64,000 bases of DNA from contig NZ_PSSW01000007.1 of assembly GCF_002933295.1 (NCBI RefSeq), forward strand, positions 62,001-126,000, read 5' to 3'. Shown here piece after piece: positions 24,649-33,775 of this stretch (positions are counted from its first letter, which is position 1; the number at the start of each line of letters is the position of its first letter). The notes below the pieces were generated by a model. The model ran no database searches. It was given only the letters and a program-made list of their open reading frames with translations, and was not told the origin of the DNA. This stretch comes from Marinobacter flavimaris (GTDB lineage Bacteria > Pseudomonadota > Gammaproteobacteria > Pseudomonadales > Oleiphilaceae). A program made the position numbers and the translations under genes.

Positions 24649-27297
24649 TTATGCCTGTGCAACTGCATGAACCTTCAAGCTCTGGAGGTCAATAGGTGGT
24701 ACACCAAGGTCGCTCCAGTTCCCTGGATGACAGGTAAACAGCAATATCTGATGCCGGCTAGCCGCATCAAACAGGATGCGTTTCATGTCTTCCAGTCGGT
24801 CGCTGTCACTGTGCACCAGAGTGTCGTCCAGGATGACCAAGGTCGGCCTGCCGGCTTCCCGAAGCAGATCGGCATAGGCCAGGCGGCTGATCAGGCCCAT
24901 TTGTTCCCTGGCACCAAAACTCAGTTCGGTGATTTGCCCCAGTTCGCTGCCGCGGCTGAAGGTACCGGGCCGTAGCTGTTCGTCGACTTCCAGGGAAGCT
25001 TCGGGGAAAAGCACCGACAGGTAATGGTTGAGGTGCTTTTGCAGCGGTGCCTGCAGGCGGCGTGTGAGGGCCTGGCGTTTTTCTGTGAGCAGGTTCAGCA
25101 GCAGATCCAGGGCCTGGGCGCGGCGGTGCAATTCCTGATAGCGGCGATTGCACTGGTCGTACTCCGCCTCTTTCTCATTGAGCTGTTCTTCCAGCCCTTC
25201 GGCACCCCAGGCTTCAAGCCTGACTTTGATATCCCTGAGCTCACGCCCGCGGTTTTCCTGGGTCTGGCGTAGTTGATTGACCGCATTCTGGTAGCGTTCG
25301 ATGTCTTGCTTGAGAAAGTCCGGTCGGGCTTCGCGGATTTCCCGTTCGCGGCGTTCGAGGCTGGCTTGCAGCTCGGCCTGTTGTTTTTCGAGGTTCGCCA
25401 GGTCGGTGGTGATTTGCTGAAGCTGCTGTTGCCGTTCCGGGCTCTTTTCTTCATCCGCCAGCCGCTGCCATTCGGTTTTAGCGTTGTCCCGCGCCTGCTT
25501 CAGTGCCGACCGCTTTGCCTGGTGCTCACGCTCATCGGATTCGGCCTTGTCCAGCGCGGTGCCGGCCTGAACGAAAGCGGCTTCTGCCTCCTCCAGGGCG
25601 GGCACGTTCTCTTTCTGGTCGGGTTCTGGCGTGGCCTGCAACTGGCTTTTCGCTTTCTCCAGTTCGCTTTCTGCCTCGCTCTGTTCGGAAACCAGTTGCT
25701 CAATGCCAGCCGGTGCCACGGACTTCAGCAAATCTTCGGCGTGCTTATGGGCTCTTCCGGCACTTTCAAAAGCTGAAAGCCGGTCTTCGGCCTGTTCCAC
25801 GGATGCCACGCCGAGGGTTTTCAGCTGTTCGGCAAAGCTGTCCTCAAGGGATTTGAGCTTCCGGCGGGTGCTGGCCAGCTCTTCGCCACCGGGCGTTATG
25901 CCCAGGGTACCCACGCCGGGGATAACCAGTGTTGATTCTTCCAGAAGCTGCTGCTCGCCTTGCCCGGTCAGTTGTTCGTTGTTCAGCGTTAACGACGCGC
26001 TGGCTTCCAGCTGCCAATTCAACCGGGTCGCGATGGTTCGTGAACGGATGGTTTCTTCGTTCAGCTGGTTCGCGGCCGCTTTCAAGTTTTTGACCGCGGC
26101 GGAATCAATCCGGTTGTCTCTGGCCTGCTGCCTGGCCTGCTCCAGCTGCTGATGGTAGTCCTTGGCTTTGGTGAGGTTGTTGGTCAGTACCTGTTTCTGT
26201 TGCTCAAGCCTCCGGACATCCTGCTCCAGCCTTTCCCGGGTTTGCAGCAAGCCGGCGAGCTTGCGTTGCTTCTCTGCCTGCTCATAGGCGGTTCTGGCTT
26301 CTTGCAAACGGCCTGCAATCATCGGGGTTTGCGCTTGTGCGGTGGCGAGGTCTCGCTCCGCACGGTCCAGTTCGGCTTTTCTGCCCTCAAGCTGGCGGCT
26401 CAGGCCTTCCAGGTGTTCCTTATTCTGTTGCAGCAATCGGTGATTCTGCTGCAGCTGGCCGAGCGTGGCCCTTTCCTGGGCTTGCTGCTGTTCCAGGCGC
26501 TCCACCTGCTGATAGCGCGCGCGGGCTTGCTCCAGTTGTCGCTGGGCATCTTCCCAGGGGCGCTCGGCCTCAGCCTGATCGTAGTCCTGGGTCAATTTAC
26601 TCAACCGGTCGACCTGCTCCTGGTACTTAAGCACCCGGTCCTTCAGTCCTTCGATTTCGGTCTCGTATTGGGCACGGTCGTTCTTAAGCTGTAGGTACTC
26701 CCCACGAGCACTCCCCTTTCCGGTAAGCAGCGTGTCCCGTTGGCTTCGAACCGTCTCGATCAGGTCGTCGCCGCCGGAGCTGGCCACTTCGCCCACCATG
26801 GAGTTCAGGGCGGACTTCAGGTGGTCACCAGCGTGTTCGATGGCCTGTTCGATGTCCTGCCCGGTGCCCTGCTCCACCCACAGCAGTCCCGGTATGCCCC
26901 AGTGTTCGGCTTTGCTGGCGCCGCGTTTCGGGTACTGGTAGCCCAGCAACTCGGCCAGTTTTTCTTCCGCGTCGTCTTCGCTATAAGTCTCGGTGCCGAC
27001 TTTCAAGTCACAGCGTTTGCGCTGCAGGAAGCTCTTGGTGAGATGCCAGGAACGGCCCTCGTGCTCAAAATCCAGTTCAACGGTGGGTGCAGCCGCGGAA
27101 TCGCCCCAGGGCCGAAGGTCGTCAACGGCTGTTGAGCGGTAGCGCTCGAAAAACGCGGCGCGGACGGCACGCACCAGGGTGCTTTTGCCGGACTCGTTGG
27201 GTCCGTGAATCAGGTTGAGGCCGGGCTGCAGGTTGTCCAGAACAAAGGGTTTGCGGAACTGGCGTAGCTGCTCAATGCGCATGCGCTGCAGTTTCAT
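24649..27297 (-). CDS. YhaN/SbcC-like ATPase with coiled coils
   Basis: The 882-residue protein starts with a Rad50/SbcC-type ABC half: a Walker A GPNESGKST at about residues 33-41 and RPWGDSAAAPTVELDF. Long coiled coils fill about 195-720, and the C-terminal half-head follows with LSFGAREQMGLISRLAYADLL (signature region) and a Walker B LVILDDTLVHSD. I did not find the CxxC zinc hook of true SbcC/Rad50, which fits the YhaN type. It probably works with the adjacent metallophosphoesterase as a DNA end-processing complex. The ATG overlaps the stop of the nuclease gene by 4 bp (ATGA). It lies between defence-like genes and the formate dehydrogenase operon. Confidence 0.82.
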   Translation of the reverse strand: MKLQRMRIEQLRQFRKPFVLDNLQPGLNLIHGPNESGKSTLVRAVRAAFFERYRSTAVDDLRPWGDSAAAPTVELDFEHEGRSWHLTKSFLQRKRCDLKVGTETYSEDDAEEKLAELLGYQYPKRGASKAEHWGIPGLLWVEQGTGQDIEQAIEHAGDHLKSALNSMVGEVASSGGDDLIETVRSQRDTLLTGKGSARGEYLQLKNDRAQYETEIEGLKDRVLKYQEQVDRLSKLTQDYDQAEAERPWEDAQRQLEQARARYQQVERLEQQQAQERATLGQLQQNHRLLQQNKEHLEGLSRQLEGRKAELDRAERDLATAQAQTPMIAGRLQEARTAYEQAEKQRKLAGLLQTRERLEQDVRRLEQQKQVLTNNLTKAKDYHQQLEQARQQARDNRIDSAAVKNLKAAANQLNEETIRSRTIATRLNWQLEASASLTLNNEQLTGQGEQQLLEESTLVIPGVGTLGITPGGEELASTRRKLKSLEDSFAEQLKTLGVASVEQAEDRLSAFESAGRAHKHAEDLLKSVAPAGIEQLVSEQSEAESELEKAKSQLQATPEPDQKENVPALEEAEAAFVQAGTALDKAESDEREHQAKRSALKQARDNAKTEWQRLADEEKSPERQQQLQQITTDLANLEKQQAELQASLERREREIREARPDFLKQDIERYQNAVNQLRQTQENRGRELRDIKVRLEAWGAEGLEEQLNEKEAEYDQCNRRYQELHRRAQALDLLLNLLTEKRQALTRRLQAPLQKHLNHYLSVLFPEASLEVDEQLRPGTFSRGSELGQITELSFGAREQMGLISRLAYADLLREAGRPTLVILDDTLVHSDSDRLEDMKRILFDAASRHQILLFTCHPGNWSDLGVPPIDLQSLKVHAVAQA

Positions 27298-28418
27298 TGG
27301 CTGGCCTCCTGTTCCCGCTCTCTGAGCAAGCCCGCAAGAATGGCCAGCGCATCCCGGGCGGCGTCATCCTGTGCGCCCTCTTGTTGACGCTCGCGCAGGC
27401 TCTCGACGACTTCGCCCACGTAGCCGTCCGCTTTCAGGGCTGCGATGTCCTCGTCGGTCGGCGCAAGCTGAAGGCCGCTGCGTTCGCATCGCAGGCTTCG
27501 GAATCGGGCTTCCGCCACCGAGAGCGCTTTCAAGAGCGTTTCCTCCCCGGCGAGGGTTATCGAACCCTCAAGCCGCAGATCAACAACGGCGGATTCGGGC
27601 AAGGCGTTTAACCGCTCCAGCAGTTGGTCAAGATCGGACTGAACGGTAAGGGTTTCCCGCCACTGGTGCCATTGATACCGACCGGTAGGTATTCGGGTTA
27701 CCGTCGGCGTTGCCCCTGCCTCGGGCACTTCAACGATAAGGGCGTTGCCGGCTTCGTTGTTCCGAAAGCGTTCCGGCTCGGGGGTGCCGCTGTACCATGT
27801 GCGTTCATCGATCTGTTTGGTTCCGTGCCAGTCACCCAGCGCCAGGTAATCGAGCCTGCTAGCCTCGGCACGCTCTGGCGCGATGGGATTGGTGGAATCA
27901 ATCTCGTCCGGCAACAGGCCCTGGACGCTCCCGTGGGCCAGGCCAATCCGTAGGAAGCCTTCCGGTGATTCGTAGCCGGTGAATGGCTCGGTGAGATCGC
28001 CGTAGGTATGGCGCTGGGTCAGGGGTGCGCATAGGATGCTGAGGCGCTGCGGTTCCAGATCGATGACGCCGGCCTGCAGCGCCAGGTGTACGTTCTCAGG
28101 CACTGCACCGAGGCGCTGGGCTCGCGTCCACACGCTCTCTGCCAGGGCGGCGTCGTGGTTGCCGGGCAGCATGACCCAGGGGCCGGCGAACGCCTTTGTG
28201 GCATTGAATACCCGCCGGATCGTGCGATCAGACACCGTTTGGGCATCAAACACATCACCGGCCACCAGAACGGCATCGCACTGATGTTCATTGGCCAGCT
28301 GTGCGAGCGTTTCGATGGCCTCAAACCGGGCTTCGACCAGCGCGGCTCCGTCTTCGGTTTCAAAGCGGGTAAACGCCCGGCCCATCTGCCAGTCTGCCGT
28401 GTGCAAAAACTTTGGCAT
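27294..28418 (-). CDS. YhaO/SbcD-like DNA exonuclease (calcineurin-like phosphoesterase)
   Basis: The 374-residue protein begins MPKFLHTADWQMG and has the Mre11/SbcD metal motifs in order: HTADWQMG, VAGDVFDA, PGNHD and LAHGSV, followed by LALGDWH. This predicts a two-metal exonuclease acting on DNA ends together with the downstream YhaN-like ATPase. The frame is open to 28496, but those 26 extra residues do not resemble the family and the conserved core starts at the ATG at 28418. It overlaps its partner by 4 bp. The pair may serve general repair rather than defence. Confidence 0.86.
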   Translation of the reverse strand: MPKFLHTADWQMGRAFTRFETEDGAALVEARFEAIETLAQLANEHQCDAVLVAGDVFDAQTVSDRTIRRVFNATKAFAGPWVMLPGNHDAALAESVWTRAQRLGAVPENVHLALQAGVIDLEPQRLSILCAPLTQRHTYGDLTEPFTGYESPEGFLRIGLAHGSVQGLLPDEIDSTNPIAPERAEASRLDYLALGDWHGTKQIDERTWYSGTPEPERFRNNEAGNALIVEVPEAGATPTVTRIPTGRYQWHQWRETLTVQSDLDQLLERLNALPESAVVDLRLEGSITLAGEETLLKALSVAEARFRSLRCERSGLQLAPTDEDIAALKADGYVGEVVESLRERQQEGAQDDAARDALAILAGLLREREQEASQ

Positions 28419-28554
28419 TTTATCTACCTGAGAATTCGGGGAATTTTGGCGCCATTCTAGACCAACCAACGATACTTTACAGACGCAAGGCGACAATGCG
28501 CGTCGTTCTGAACAAGCTTGGCTATCCCAGCTCTAGCCCAGCTCCAGCCCGGCA

Positions 28555-31446
28555 CTAGGCCGGGGTCAGCCGGCAGGCGGCGTACTTGAATTCCGGAATC
28601 TTCCCGAACGGGTCCAGAGCCGGATTGGTGAGCAGGTTGGCCGCCGCTTCCACAAAGGCGAAAGGCACGAACACCATGCCTTCGGGCATGGTCTGATCAG
28701 CCCGCGCCGTAAGGGTGATGCTGCCCCGCCGGGTGGCGATATGGATGTCCTCTCCAGAGGCAACGCCCAGGCGCTCCAGTTCTGATGGCGCCAGGAATGC
28801 CGCCGCTTCGGGTTCGCGCTCATCCAGTACCCGGCTTCTGCGAGTCATGGCGCCCGTGTGCCAGTGCTCCAGCAAACGCCCTGTGGTCAGCACCGTGGGA
28901 TAGGCCTCATCCACCGGCTCGTCGGGTGGCAGGGGGCTGGCCGGAGAGAATTTGGCTTTCCCCCTGGACCTGGGAAACGCATCGGCGAAGACCACATCAT
29001 CGCCCGGCGCGTCGTCGGCCTGGCACGGGTAGGTCACAGACCCTTCCCGCTCCAGCCGGGACCAGGAGATATGATCCAGTGAGTGCATACCCTGCTTCAT
29101 CTCGGCAAACACCTGCTCGGGGCCGCTGTAGTTCCAGGCCAACCCAAAACGCCGGGCGATTTCCTGGATGATCCACCAGTCCGCCTTTGCTTCACCCGGG
29201 GGCGTGAGGGCCGCCCGGCCCATTTGCACCTGCCGGTTGGTGTTGGTGACGGTGCCGGATTTTTCTGACCAGGCCGCTGCCGGCAGTATCACATCGGCAA
29301 ACTGGGCCGTCTCGGTGACGAACAGATCCTGAACCACGAGGTGCTCCAGGGCGCCCAGCGCGGCCCGTGCGTGGGTGAGATCCGGATCGGACATCGCAGG
29401 GTTTTCACCGAGGATGTACATGCCCTTGATGGTGCCCGCCCTGATGGCGTCCATGATCTCCACCACGGTCAGCCCCGGCTCCGGGTCCAGTTCGGTGCTC
29501 CAGAGTTCTTCGAAAGCGGCTCGCAACTGGGCATCCCCAACGGGCTGGTAGTCTGGCAGTACCATGGGGATCAAGCCGGCATCGGAAGCGCCCTGCACGT
29601 TATTCTGCCCCCGCAGGGGGTGCAGACCGGTGCCGGGCCGGCCGGTATGGCCGCAAGTCAGCGCCAGGGAAATCAGGCAGCGGGCGTTGTCGGTACCGTG
29701 CACATGCTGGGAAATGCCCATGCCCCAGAAGATAATCGCGTTTTCGGCCTGCGCGTAGGCACGGGCCACTTCCCGAATCGTGTCGGGATCGACGCCGCAT
29801 ACGGGGCTCATCACTTCCGGGGTCATGCCTTCGATACTTGCCGCTAGCGCCTCGAAGCCTTCGGTATGGGTATCGATGTAGTTCTTGTCGAAAAGCCCTT
29901 CGCTGATGATCACATTGAGCATGGCGTTGAAGAGCGATACGTCGCCACCGGGCGAGAAACGCACGCTGCGCCAGGCATAGGCGTCCAGCGACTGGCCCCG
30001 GGGATCAATGATGATCAGTTTGGTGCCGTTGCGTGCTGCCTGCTTGAAGTAGGTAGCGGCGACCGGGTGATTCACCGCCGGGTTGCAGCCGGTCAGAATC
30101 ACCACGTCTGCCTGGAGCGCCTGCATGAAGGAGGCGGTTACGGCCCCGGACCCCAGGCACTCCATCAGCGCCGCGACGGAGCTGGCGTGGCAAAGCCGGG
30201 TGCAATGGTCCACATGGTTGGAGCCGAAACCGGTGCGCACCAGCTTCTGGAACAGCCAGGCTTCTTCGTTGGAGCACTTGGCGCTGCCGAAGCCGGCGAG
30301 CGCATCCGGTCCGTGCTGTGTTTTAAGTTGGGTCAGTCCGTTTGCCGCAAGATCCAGCGCCTCTTCCCAGCTGGCCTCTCGAAAATGCGTTAACGGGTTG
30401 GCCGGATCAAAATTGGGATCGAGCCCTTTGGGGACGCCCTCCCGGCGAATCAGGGGGCGAGTGAGCCGCGCCGGGTGAGACGGATAATCAAACCCGAAGC
30501 GGCCTTTCACGCAGAGCCTGCCCTGGTTGGAGGGGCCGTCTTTACCCTCCACAAAGAGAATACGCCCTCGCTGCTCGCCCGCTCCAGACTGGGCACTCGC
30601 AGGCTCGTCTTTCACGTGATAGGTCAGTTGGCAGCCCACGCCACAATAGGGGCAAACGGAATCCACCGTGCGGTCGGCCGTGGCGGAGTCTCCGCGGCCC
30701 TGGGCATCCATCAGGGTGGCGGGCATGAGCGCGCCCGTCGGGCAGGCCTGCACGCATTCGCCGCAGGCAACGCAGGTGCTGTCGCCCATGGGATCATCGA
30801 AATCAAATACGATCTTGGAAGCGGCACCGCGATGCGCCAGTCCGATGACATCGTTGCCCTGCACTTCCCGACAGGCTCGCTCGCACAAGCCGCAGGTGAT
30901 GCAGGCGTCCAGATTCACGTTCATGGCCGAATGGGTGGCGTCGTGGCCGCCTGCGTGTGGCAGCGAATCGGAACGGGGTTCAACGTGGTGTACCGTAGGC
31001 TCGTCCCGGTCTGAACGAGCCGGCAGGCGCTGGCGCACGGCAGCGGCATCGATGGCCAGCTGGTCCGCCGTGTTCCACAAATGGCTGGACCGATCAGGGC
31101 TGCTCTCCCGCTCAGGCTGGTCGGCCAGCAGTAATTCCAGAACGCCTTTACGGGCTGCCTGAACCCGTGAGGAGCCAGCGCTTCGCACGACCATGCCGGG
31201 TGCGGCCTCCCGAATGCAGCTTGCGGCGAGTACCCGCTCGCCTTCCACTTCCACCATGCAGGCCCGGCAGTTGCCATCGGCACGGTAGCCCGGCGCGTCT
31301 TTGAAGCACAGGTGCGGGATGGTTTCTCCGGCCCGCTTGGCGACCTGCCAAAGGGTTTCGCCGGGGTAGGCCTGAACCTCGACGTTATCGAGGGTGAGGG
31401 TAAAACTTGTGCTGGAATCACTCATGGCTTTTTTCGATTCGCTCAT
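28555..31446 (-). CDS. fdsA: NAD-dependent formate dehydrogenase, molybdopterin catalytic subunit
   Basis: The 963-residue protein reads from the N-terminus as follows. A [2Fe-2S] plant-type ferredoxin domain (HLCFKD, NCRACMVEVEG) is followed by a His-rich NuoG-type segment and two [4Fe-4S] motifs (CITCGLCERAC; CVACGECVQACP). The molybdopterin domain then starts CPYCGVGCQL. The metal ligand is a cysteine (CTRLCHASSV), not selenocysteine. The product oxidises formate to CO2 in the cytoplasm and hands electrons through its Fe-S chain to the diaphorase subunit. It follows the fused FdsG-FdsB gene after 11 bp, with GGAAGG before the ATG. FdhD and FdsD-like helpers were not found in the window. 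Confidence 0.92.
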   Translation of the reverse strand: MSESKKAMSDSSTSFTLTLDNVEVQAYPGETLWQVAKRAGETIPHLCFKDAPGYRADGNCRACMVEVEGERVLAASCIREAAPGMVVRSAGSSRVQAARKGVLELLLADQPERESSPDRSSHLWNTADQLAIDAAAVRQRLPARSDRDEPTVHHVEPRSDSLPHAGGHDATHSAMNVNLDACITCGLCERACREVQGNDVIGLAHRGAASKIVFDFDDPMGDSTCVACGECVQACPTGALMPATLMDAQGRGDSATADRTVDSVCPYCGVGCQLTYHVKDEPASAQSGAGEQRGRILFVEGKDGPSNQGRLCVKGRFGFDYPSHPARLTRPLIRREGVPKGLDPNFDPANPLTHFREASWEEALDLAANGLTQLKTQHGPDALAGFGSAKCSNEEAWLFQKLVRTGFGSNHVDHCTRLCHASSVAALMECLGSGAVTASFMQALQADVVILTGCNPAVNHPVAATYFKQAARNGTKLIIIDPRGQSLDAYAWRSVRFSPGGDVSLFNAMLNVIISEGLFDKNYIDTHTEGFEALAASIEGMTPEVMSPVCGVDPDTIREVARAYAQAENAIIFWGMGISQHVHGTDNARCLISLALTCGHTGRPGTGLHPLRGQNNVQGASDAGLIPMVLPDYQPVGDAQLRAAFEELWSTELDPEPGLTVVEIMDAIRAGTIKGMYILGENPAMSDPDLTHARAALGALEHLVVQDLFVTETAQFADVILPAAAWSEKSGTVTNTNRQVQMGRAALTPPGEAKADWWIIQEIARRFGLAWNYSGPEQVFAEMKQGMHSLDHISWSRLEREGSVTYPCQADDAPGDDVVFADAFPRSRGKAKFSPASPLPPDEPVDEAYPTVLTTGRLLEHWHTGAMTRRSRVLDEREPEAAAFLAPSELERLGVASGEDIHIATRRGSITLTARADQTMPEGMVFVPFAFVEAAANLLTNPALDPFGKIPEFKYAACRLTPA

Positions 31447-31457
31447 GGCTGCCTTCC

Positions 31458-33173
31458 CTACCCTTTGGCGATCAGGTTTTGGCTGGCCAGTTCGCTGCGG
31501 AAATCCCGGAGCAGGCTCAGCACCGGATTGGGAGCGGCCTGGCCAAGACCACAGATGGACGCATCGGCCATCACGGCGGCCAGTTGCTGGAGCGTCTGTT
31601 CATCCCAGGTATCCCGCTCCAGCAACGTCAGCATTTTTTCAGTGCCCACACGGCAGGGCGTGCACTGGCCGCAGGATTCGTCCGCAAAGAAGCCCAAAAG
31701 ATTGGCGGCCGCGGCTTGCAAATTGTCCCGATCAGACAGAACAATCACCGCGGCGGAGCCGATGAAACAACCGTGCTCCTGAAGCGTGTCGAAATCCATC
31801 GGAATATCGGCCTTGCTGGCCGGCAGTATGCCGCCGGACGCGCCACCGGGCAGATAGGCCAGGAGGCGATGGCCTTCAGCCATACCGCCGCAGTATTCCT
31901 CAATGAGCTCATTAAGCGTGATCCCCGCAGGCGCCACATGAACGCCGGGGCGAGCCACCCGGCCGGAGACCGAAAAGCTTCGAAGCCCTTTACGACCATG
32001 CCGCCCCTGGCTCGCATACCACTCGGCGCCCTGGGCGTGAATGCGAGGGATCCAGTAAACGGTCTCTACGTTGTTGACCAGGGTGGGCTGACCAAACAGG
32101 CCTTTCTGGGCCACAAAAGGCGGGCGATGGCGTGGCTTGCCGGGTTTGCCTTCCAGCGACTCGATCAGGGCGGATTCTTCGCCGCAGATATAGGCACCGG
32201 CACCGCGGCGCAGGATCACAAAGCCCGGTTCTACAATGCCGGCAGCTTCCAATTCAGCAACGGCGTCTCTCAACACAACGAGGAGGCCGGGATACTCGTC
32301 CCGAAGGTAGATATAGAGAGCCTGAGCCTCAACCGCCCAGGCACTGACCAGGGCGCCCTCCAGGAATCCATGGGGTTCACGTTCGAGGTAATAGCGATCC
32401 TTGAACGTGCCAGGCTCTCCCTCGTCTGCGTTAATTACCGCGTAACGTGGCCCGGGTTCGGCTCGCACGGCCTGCCATTTGCGATAGGTGGGGAAACCCG
32501 CGCCGCCGAGGCCCCGCAAGCCGGCCTGCTCAAGTTCTTCCGCAAGGGACTCAACGGTAACCCGTCCGTCGCGGCAATCCTTCAGCAACTGGTAACCACC
32601 CGCGGAGCGATAATCCGCCAGCTTTTGCCAATGGATCTCATCCGGTTGCACCTGCTGTTGTTCGACGGCGGCGCCAACGGTTTCGGCAGTCGCGTTGCCC
32701 ACGTGATGGTGCCCCACGGCGACCACGGGCGCCGTATCGCAGCGGCCCATGCAAGGCGCGTGAACCACACGCACCTGGGCAGGGTCAGTCCCGTCAGCCA
32801 GTGTTTTATGGAGTGCGCTTGCACCCGCCAGTTGGCAGGAGAGCGAATCGCAGACCCTCAGGGTTATTGCCGGTGGCGGCGTTTGTTCGTCGTGAACAAC
32901 ATCGAAGTGGGCGTAGAACGTGGCCGTTTCATAAACGGCGGCCATAGGCAAATTCATGAAAGACGCAAGGGCCCGCAGACGGGGCATGGAGAGGTAGCCG
33001 TCGGCATCCTGAATCAGATGCAGGTGCTCGATCAGTCGATCGCGATGACGCAATGACGAATCAACGCGTTCGTCACCGATCAGTTCCCGAAGCCCCGACA
33101 GCACAGTGGGCTCCAGCTGTCGGCCACGAAGGCCGGAACGCCTGCGTTTGACCTTCTGTTCGTCTGTTTTCAT
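31458..33173 (-). CDS. Formate dehydrogenase diaphorase subunit, fused FdsG-FdsB (NuoE-NuoF type)
   Basis: The 571-residue protein joins two normally separate subunits. Residues about 25-170 are a NuoE/FdsG thioredoxin-like domain with Cys ligands in CDSLSC and CMGRCDTAP. The rest is NuoF/FdsB with the FMN/NADH site (RGLGGAGFPTYRKW, NADEGEPGTFKDR, GEESALIESLEGKPGKPR) and a [4Fe-4S] motif ESCGQCTPCRVGTEKM. It passes electrons from the formate-oxidising subunit to NAD+. It is the first gene of the two-gene operon. No clear Shine-Dalgarno stands before the ATG at 33173. The fusion fixes FdsG and FdsB in one chain. Confidence 0.9.
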   Translation of the reverse strand: MKTDEQKVKRRRSGLRGRQLEPTVLSGLRELIGDERVDSSLRHRDRLIEHLHLIQDADGYLSMPRLRALASFMNLPMAAVYETATFYAHFDVVHDEQTPPPAITLRVCDSLSCQLAGASALHKTLADGTDPAQVRVVHAPCMGRCDTAPVVAVGHHHVGNATAETVGAAVEQQQVQPDEIHWQKLADYRSAGGYQLLKDCRDGRVTVESLAEELEQAGLRGLGGAGFPTYRKWQAVRAEPGPRYAVINADEGEPGTFKDRYYLEREPHGFLEGALVSAWAVEAQALYIYLRDEYPGLLVVLRDAVAELEAAGIVEPGFVILRRGAGAYICGEESALIESLEGKPGKPRHRPPFVAQKGLFGQPTLVNNVETVYWIPRIHAQGAEWYASQGRHGRKGLRSFSVSGRVARPGVHVAPAGITLNELIEEYCGGMAEGHRLLAYLPGGASGGILPASKADIPMDFDTLQEHGCFIGSAAVIVLSDRDNLQAAAANLLGFFADESCGQCTPCRVGTEKMLTLLERDTWDEQTLQQLAAVMADASICGLGQAAPNPVLSLLRDFRSELASQNLIAKG

Positions 33174-33341
33174 TATTTTCGACCACGCACCGAGATACAG
33201 CAGACAGCCGTGGTGGCTGGTCTGACAAGATACAAGTCATTGAAGCATATCAGGGTGTTGAGGCGCCAGATGATCGCAAATTTGCTGCATAGCGAGACGA
33301 ATCTGGCCTGAAGCTGAAATGATCGAAAGAAGGAGAAATAA

Positions 33342-33415
33342 TGGAGGCGCGGGTCGGAATCGAACCGGCGTACACGGAGTTGCAGTCCGCTGCATAACCA
33401 CTCTGCCACCGCGCC
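33342..33415 (-). tRNA. tRNA-Cys (GCA)
   Basis: The minus strand reads GGCGCGGTGGCAGAGTGG, with anticodon GCA in ACTGCAAC, the T-arm GGTTCGATTCC and the acceptor end GCGCCTCCA. CCA is encoded and the discriminator base is U, as usual for tRNA-Cys. The 74-nt gene lies 60 bp from tRNA-Gly on the same strand, so they are probably transcribed together. Confidence 0.95.
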
Positions 33416-33475
33416 GGAAAAGATCGAAGGGATCGGATCTTTGTGCTCTCAGGTGGGCAATGAGAGACTTGAAAT

Positions 33476-33551
33476 TGGAGCGGGAAACGAGATTCGAACT
33501 CGCGACCCCAACCTTGGCAAGGTTGTGCTCTACCAACTGAGCTATTCCCGC
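33476..33551 (-). tRNA. tRNA-Gly (GCC)
   Basis: The minus strand reads GCGGGAATAGCTCAGTTGG, with anticodon GCC in CTTGCCAAG, the T-arm GAGTTCGAATCTC and the end CCCGCTCCA with encoded CCA. Length is 76 nt. It is upstream of tRNA-Cys on the same strand. Confidence 0.96.
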
Positions 33552-33775
33552 TCTTTGTTTCCGGGGCATTGCCTCGTCAACGGCTGCGTATTCTACGGAT
33601 TACCGTTCGGGCGTCAATAGTTTTTTATCAAGTTTTTGTTTTACTGGAGATTGTGGGCAAAGTTTGGCCAATTGCGCGGCAGCATGAAAACATGCACCTT
33701 CGTCACTGGCAGAGATCCCCCGCACTCTTTAAGCTAGGGATTGGCAGGCAACATCACTCAGGGATTCGACAGAAC

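Noticed and set aside
28419..28554. Short near-repeats of GAGCTGGG type between the YhaO and fdsA genes, considered as a repeat array
   Set aside because: Only a few imperfect units are present with no regular spacing; it is not a CRISPR or tandem array.
33342..33551. tRNA cluster as a possible phage or island attachment site
   Set aside because: No integrase gene and no repeat of the tRNA 3' ends was noticed in the window.
33569..33775. N-terminal extension of the MlaE-type permease by 69 residues
   Set aside because: It would start 18 bp from the tRNA-Gly gene, has no ribosome-binding site and is unlike the family. A GTG at 33776 is more plausible.
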